This document shows positions 59,920-64,000 of a stretch of DNA of 64,000 nucleotides, piece after piece (position 1 is the stretch's first letter; the number at the start of each line of letters is the position of its first letter). The DNA comes from Arthrobacter pascens (GTDB lineage Bacteria > Actinomycetota > Actinomycetes > Actinomycetales > Micrococcaceae): positions 1 through 64,000 of the forward strand of contig NZ_JAFHKT010000146.1 in the NCBI RefSeq assembly GCF_017052465.1, given 5' to 3'. The notes beneath the pieces were generated by a model. That model was not told the DNA's origin and did no database searches. It saw only the letters and a program-made list of their open reading frames with translations. The position numbers and the translations under genes are program-made.

Positions 59920-61284
59920 ATGACCCAGCCCGACGCGTCAGCGCCCCCCGAGGACCTGCCCCACTCCGGGAACCAGGGGACTCCTTGGAACCCGGGGACC
60001 GCGGAGCCCCCAGGATCCCCGGCGACCCCGGCCACCCCGGCAGACTGGGCCGCCCGCGCCACCGAGGCCGCCCGGTCGGTCACCCGGGGGTTCGGCCAGC
60101 GGCTCTTTCTCCTGCCCGGGACCCACATCGGCGCGATTTCCCGCCCCTCGGGCCGCTTCATCAGCCTGATCGGTCCGTGGCATTACTGGTGGCAGGCCCA
60201 CTACGTCGATTGCCTCGTGGATACCGGCCGCCGTGAACTGGGGACCGCGAACCAGCCCCCGGCCCGGTTCGACGGCGAACACCGCCCCAGCGCCGGCCTG
60301 CTCGCCTCCCGCCTGGTCACCGGCATCCGGCTGCGCAATTTCCTGACCTTCGTCAACAGCTATTACGACGACATGGCCTGGCTGGCCCTGTCCACCCTCC
60401 GGCTTGAAAACCTGGCGGACGAAAGCCAACGGCCAAGCCGCCGCCGCAGTGCGCGCATCCGCAGGAGCCTCACGCTCCAGTTCGACTCGGCCTCCACGGA
60501 CGACCTGGGCGGCGGAACGTTCTGGAGCACGAAACGGGACTTCAAGAACACTCCGGCGACGGCCCCGGTGGCGCTCTACTACGCCCGCACAGGGAACCCG
60601 GCAAGGGCCCAGGCGCTGCTGGACTGGCTCGACGCCAAGCTCTTCGACGCCGGCCGCGGGCTCTACCTGGACGGGCTCCGGATCGGTCCGACCGGCGAGA
60701 CCACTCTCGAGAACGCCATCTACACCTACAACCAGGGCCCGGTCCTCGGCGCCCTCCTGGAGCTCGGCGGCACCCGGAACCTGGAGCGCGCCGCTGCGGT
60801 GGTGGATGCGGTGTCGCGGCACCTGACGCTGGCCGGCGGCCTCACCCCAGAGGGCAGTGACGGAACCAGCACTGCAGGAACCAGCACTGTCGGAGCCGGC
60901 AGCGCCGGCGGCGTTGGGACCGGCGCCGTCCTCCGCTGCGACGGAACGGGCGACGGCGGGCTCTTCACCGGAATCCTCACTCGCTACCTTGCCCAGGCCG
61001 CACAGGACGGACGCCTGCCCGGGGCCACGCGCGCCGCTGCCGCCCGGATGGTCATCGACACCGCCGCAGCCCTATGGGCGGGCCGCAGGGAAGTGGCCCC
61101 CGGTGAAGCCCTGGCCAGGCACGGCGGGGCAGGCCGCCTGATTTTTTCCTACCATCCACAGAAACCGGCCGCTGAAACCTATCCGTCGGGCGCCGCCGTC
61201 GAACTCTCCACCCAACTGCAGGCGTGGATGGTGCTGGAAGCCGCAGCGGCCGTGGCAGCCGGCCCGCCGGCCACCACCCCGTAG
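59920..61284 (+). CDS. Glycoside hydrolase family 76-like protein, no signal peptide
   Basis: 454 residues. (Alpha/alpha)6 barrel marks of GH76: the catalytic pair in YYDDMAWLALS, FWSTKRDFKNTPATAPVALY (20 residues), ENAIYTYNQGPVLGALLEL and DGGLFTGILTRYL. GH76 members cut alpha-1,6-mannans. The N-terminus is a 40-residue Pro/Gly/Thr-rich tail, and I see no Sec signal, so action on a cytoplasmic oligosaccharide is suggested, in contrast to the usual secreted enzymes. A Gly/Thr/Ser insertion lies near residues 310-330. ATG at 59920. Confidence 0.85.
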   Translation: MTQPDASAPPEDLPHSGNQGTPWNPGTAEPPGSPATPATPADWAARATEAARSVTRGFGQRLFLLPGTHIGAISRPSGRFISLIGPWHYWWQAHYVDCLVDTGRRELGTANQPPARFDGEHRPSAGLLASRLVTGIRLRNFLTFVNSYYDDMAWLALSTLRLENLADESQRPSRRRSARIRRSLTLQFDSASTDDLGGGTFWSTKRDFKNTPATAPVALYYARTGNPARAQALLDWLDAKLFDAGRGLYLDGLRIGPTGETTLENAIYTYNQGPVLGALLELGGTRNLERAAAVVDAVSRHLTLAGGLTPEGSDGTSTAGTSTVGAGSAGGVGTGAVLRCDGTGDGGLFTGILTRYLAQAAQDGRLPGATRAAAARMVIDTAAALWAGRREVAPGEALARHGGAGRLIFSYHPQKPAAETYPSGAAVELSTQLQAWMVLEAAAAVAAGPPATTP

Positions 61285-61368
61285 GCAGCCGGCAGGGCCG
61301 CCACTGAATTACGTCATGCAACACTTCCGTAATTGATGTGATACTGGTCACTTAAAGTGCCGGATGCG

Positions 61369-61397
61369 TTGCCCGTTAGGTATGGCTAACCTACAGT
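61369..61397 (+). promoter_or_regulatory. Iron box (IdeR/DmdR/DtxR type) in the iron transporter promoter
   Basis: TTAGGTATGGCTAACCTAC (61376-61394) matches the 19-bp DtxR-family consensus at 16 positions. TTGCCC (61369-61374) and TACAGT (61392-61397) are spaced by 17 bp, so the iron box covers the spacer and the start of the -10 element. An Fe(II)-bound repressor would shut the transporter off in iron sufficiency. Confidence 0.85.
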
Positions 61398-61473
61398 TTT
61401 CGACGTGAGCATCGCCTAACTTCCCCTGCTCACAGGACCCCGGTCCGACTGACGTTTTCAGAAAGAAGCCCCC

Positions 61474-62520
61474 ATGAAGATCCGCAAGAACGCACTGGCC
61501 GGCATCGCACTCGCCGCCACCGCAGCACTGGGACTGGCTGCCTGCGGCGGCTCCCCCGCCCCCGCCGGAAGCGCCTCCCCAGAGGCGACAAACGGCGAGA
61601 TCACGGTCTACAACGCCCAGCACGAGAGCCTCACCAAGGAATGGGCGGACGCGTTCACCGCGGAAACCGGCATCAAGGTCACGCTTCGCCAAGGCTCGGA
61701 CACCGAGATGTCCAACCAGATTGTGCAGGAGGGGGCAGCCTCCCCCGCAGATGTTTTCCTGACCGAGAACTCCCCCGCAATGGCGCAGGTGGAGAACGCC
61801 GGCCTGTTCGCTGACGTCAACAAGGACACCATCGCACAGGTTCCCGCCGAATTCCGCCCGACCACGGGCAAGTGGACGGGCATCGCGGCCCGCTCCACGG
61901 TCCTCGTCTATGACAAAGCCAAGCTGACAGCCGACAAGCTGCCCAAGTCCATGCTGGATCTGGCCAAGCCGGAGTGGAAGGGCAAGTGGGCCGCATCCCC
62001 CAGCGGCGCCGACTTCCAGGCCATTGTCTCTGCCCTGCTCGAGCTCAAGGGCGAAGCGGCAACCGAAGCGTGGCTCAAGGGCATGAAGGAAAACTTCACG
62101 GCCTACAAGGGCAACAGCACCGCCATGAAGGCCGTCAACGCCGGCGAGGTCGACGCCGCCCTCATCTACCACTACTACTACTACGGCGACCAGGCGAAGA
62201 CCGGCGAGAACTCCAAGAACGTCACGCCGTACTACTTCAAGAAGCAGGATCCGGGCGCCTTCGTTTCCGTTTCCGGCGGCGGCGTGCTGAAGTCCTCCAA
62301 GAACGCTGACAAGGCCCAGGCCTTCCTCAAGTTCATCACCGGCAAGAAGGGGCAGGAAGTGCTGCAGAAGGGCACCTCCTTCGAGTACGCCATCGCCTCC
62401 GGCGTCCCGGCCAATGAAAAGCTGGTTCCGGTCAAGGAACTCCAGGCTCCGGCAGTGGACCCGGCCAAGCTGAACTCCGCAAAGGTCACCGAGCTGATGA
62501 CCAAGGCAGGACTGCTGTAA
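61474..62520 (+). CDS. Iron(III) ABC transporter substrate-binding lipoprotein
   Basis: 348 residues with lipobox LAAC (Cys near residue 25). Type II periplasmic-binding fold of the Fbp family, with the iron-site tyrosine cluster in [12 protein letters not shown] near 227-238 and N-lobe [10 protein letters not shown]. Captures ferric ion for the membrane permease. The start follows AAAGAAG. The permease gene starts 4 bp after the stop. Controlled by the iron box at 61376. Confidence 0.93.
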   Translation: MKIRKNALAGIALAATAALGLAACGGSPAPAGSASPEATNGEITVYNAQHESLTKEWADAFTAETGIKVTLRQGSDTEMSNQIVQEGAASPADVFLTENSPAMAQVENAGLFADVNKDTIAQVPAEFRPTTGKWTGIAARSTVLVYDKAKLTADKLPKSMLDLAKPEWKGKWAASPSGADFQAIVSALLELKGEAATEAWLKGMKENFTAYKGNSTAMKAVNAGEVDAALIYHYYYYGDQAKTGENSKNVTPYYFKKQDPGAFVSVSGGGVLKSSKNADKAQAFLKFITGKKGQEVLQKGTSFEYAIASGVPANEKLVPVKELQAPAVDPAKLNSAKVTELMTKAGLL

Positions 62521-62524
62521 TTCT

Positions 62525-64000
62525 GTGACCACGCAGGCATCGGCACCGGAGGTTTCCGGACGCACGACGACGGCGGGCCGGGGCAAGCGCCCCCGCCCGC
62601 CTTTCGGCGTTTCTGCGGTCGCCGTCCTGGCGGTGCTGATCGCCCTGTTTTCGCTCGTCCCGCTCGGCTACGTCGTCTTCATGACCGTGGCGACCGGCTG
62701 GGAGACAGCCGCGGCGCTGATTTTCCGCGAGCGGGTGGGGGAACTGCTCCTTAATACGGTGCTGCTCACGGTGTTCACGGTGCCGCTGTGCCTGGTCCTC
62801 GGTGTCGGCGGAGCCTGGCTCGTGGAGCGTACGACGCTGCCGGGGCACAAAGTCTGGGCCGTGCTCCTGGCCGCGCCGCTGGCCATCCCCGCCTTCGTGA
62901 ACAGCTACGCCTGGGTGTCGGCCGTTCCGTCCCTGCAGGGCCTGTTCTCCGGCGTGCTGATCGCCACGCTCTCGTATTTTCCGCTCGTGTACATCCCCGC
63001 CGCGGCAACACTGGGCCGTCTGGATCCGGCCATCGAACAGTCCGCCGCGTCCCTGGGGCTGGGCGCCTGGCGGGCGTTTTTCCGCGTTGTCCTGCCGCAG
63101 CTGCGGATCGCCATGACCGGCGGCGCCCTCCTGGTGGCTTTGCACCTGCTGGCCGAATACGGCGCGTTCGCCATGATCCGCTTCGACACCTTCACCACGG
63201 CCATCATGGTGCAGTACCAGTCCACCTTCAACGGCACGGCCGGAAACATGCTGGCCAGCGTGCTGGTGTTTTTCTGCCTCCTCCTGCTGCTGGCCGAGGT
63301 CCGGAGCCGGGGCACCGCCCGCTACGCAAAAGTGGGTTCGGGCGCCCAGGCCAAGGCACTCCGGCTGCCCCTGCACGCCTATCAGATGCCCGCGCAGCTG
63401 TTCCTTGCGGCGCTCACCGCGCTGGCGTTCGGGCTTCCGCTGGCCTTCGTGCTGCGGTGGATCATGGCTGGCGGTGCGGAGATCTGGGCGGCTGACGAGC
63501 TCGTCCCCGCACTCCTGCAGACCCTCGGCTACGGGCTGGGCGGCGCCCTGGTGACCACGGTGGTGGCCTTCCCCATGGCCTACCTGGCCGTGCGCCACCC
63601 CGGCTGGTTCAGCAAGGCCCTGGAGCTGTCCAACTACATCACCAGCTCCATGCCGGGAATTGTGGTGGGCCTCGCGTTCGTGACCGTCAGCATCCGGCTG
63701 GTGCCTGAGATGTACCAGACGGCGGGCGTGCTGATCGCCGCCTATGTGCTGCTGTTCCTCCCCCGGGCGCTGGTGAACATCCGGGCCGGGCTGGCCCAGG
63801 CACCCAAGGAACTGGACGAGGCAGCCCAGGCGCTGGGAACGCCGCCGCTGCTGGCCTTCATCCGTGTCACGCTGCGGCTGACGGCCCCGGCAGCCGCCGG
63901 CGGGGCCGCCCTGGTGTTCCTGGCCATCGTCAACGAGCTCACCGCAACGCTGCTCCTCTCCCCCAACGGCACCCGCACGCTCGCCACGGAATTCTGGACC
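62525..64000 (+). CDS. Iron(III) ABC transporter permease (partial at right edge)
   Basis: 492 codons visible from GTG at 62525, with no stop before the window ends. FbpB-type double permease: two repeats of about six membrane helices, each with an EAA cytoplasmic loop ([20 protein letters not shown], 20 residues, near 178; [20 protein letters not shown], 20 residues, near 432). It follows the binding protein by 4 bp; an ATPase gene probably lies beyond the window. Confidence 0.92.
   Translation, partial: MTTQASAPEVSGRTTTAGRGKRPRPPFGVSAVAVLAVLIALFSLVPLGYVVFMTVATGWETAAALIFRERVGELLLNTVLLTVFTVPLCLVLGVGGAWLVERTTLPGHKVWAVLLAAPLAIPAFVNSYAWVSAVPSLQGLFSGVLIATLSYFPLVYIPAAATLGRLDPAIEQSAASLGLGAWRAFFRVVLPQLRIAMTGGALLVALHLLAEYGAFAMIRFDTFTTAIMVQYQSTFNGTAGNMLASVLVFFCLLLLLAEVRSRGTARYAKVGSGAQAKALRLPLHAYQMPAQLFLAALTALAFGLPLAFVLRWIMAGGAEIWAADELVPALLQTLGYGLGGALVTTVVAFPMAYLAVRHPGWFSKALELSNYITSSMPGIVVGLAFVTVSIRLVPEMYQTAGVLIAAYVLLFLPRALVNIRAGLAQAPKELDEAAQALGTPPLLAFIRVTLRLTAPAAAGGAALVFLAIVNELTATLLLSPNGTRTLATEFWT

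Overview
The window is high-GC DNA (roughly 65-70% by eye) with actinobacterial gene content and signals: GTG and TTG starts, many ATGA/GTGA stop-start overlaps, lhr-nei2, GTP-type PEP carboxykinase, a MocR/YczE pair and a c-di-AMP riboswitch upstream of a secreted wall enzyme. The style fits a soil Micrococcales bacterium of the Arthrobacter/Pseudarthrobacter type; this is inferred from gene content and not from a marker gene. Base 1 looks like a contig edge. The first 99 bases are low-complexity C/G runs and bases 100-219 are nested perfect fold-backs.

Layout. 0.3-5 kb: pckG, tRNA-Arg(ACG), a GntR/FCD regulator and a flavin disulfide reductase. 5-9.3 kb: an operon of a degenerate ABC ATPase, a YhgE/Pip membrane protein and a TetR regulator, with a perfect operator inside its promoter. 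9.3-16.6 kb: cell-envelope and signalling genes (VanY-like peptidase, SixA-like phosphatase, dodecin, an orphan winged-helix protein, a two-component system, and a ydaO-type riboswitch with a transglycosylase-like protein). 16.8-23.8 kb: housekeeping genes (HAD phosphatase, upp, PAP2, tadA) and a three-gene dehydrogenase / PTPS-like / glycosyltransferase operon.

24-29.8 kb: tRNA-Ser(CGA), then about 5.7 kb bounded by two near-identical copies of the tRNA 3' end plus terminator. The segment holds a DJ-1/PfpI protein, an aminotransferase/2-hydroxyacid dehydrogenase pair, and a HAAS/PadR/CPBP-protease operon with a clear PadR-type dyad. It looks like an island, but no integrase is present. 31-37.7 kb: an unusual operon of two HME-type RND permeases around a lipoprotein that holds only the end of an adaptor protein. 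38-50.3 kb: a DUF4232 lipoprotein, a FAD/Rieske oxidoreductase, lhr-nei2, YczE/MocR and a pseudouridine synthase. 50.3-53.6 kb: a macrodomain protein, a DedA protein, and what reads as the scar of a [NiFe]-hydrogenase maturation locus (hypA and hypB fragments beside an intact NifU/Rieske-like gene). 53.6-64 kb: a 32-bp tandem array, ppc, a DUF1684 protein, an acyl-CoA dehydrogenase/SDR operon, a GH76-like protein and an iron ABC transporter under an IdeR/DmdR-type iron box. Its permease gene runs off the right end.

Themes. pckG and ppc, the anaplerotic/gluconeogenic pair, are both here. Local regulation is legible for several operons (TetR, PadR, MocR, IdeR and CRP-like sites, c-di-AMP). A family of about 65-bp palindromic intergenic elements with GCGCGAAC ends recurs at least three times, with a fourth, distorted copy at the left edge. 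The most unusual items are the monoderm double-RND operon, the hydrogenase scar, the degenerate-ATPase/YhgE operon and the PTPS-like operon with altered metal-site residues.
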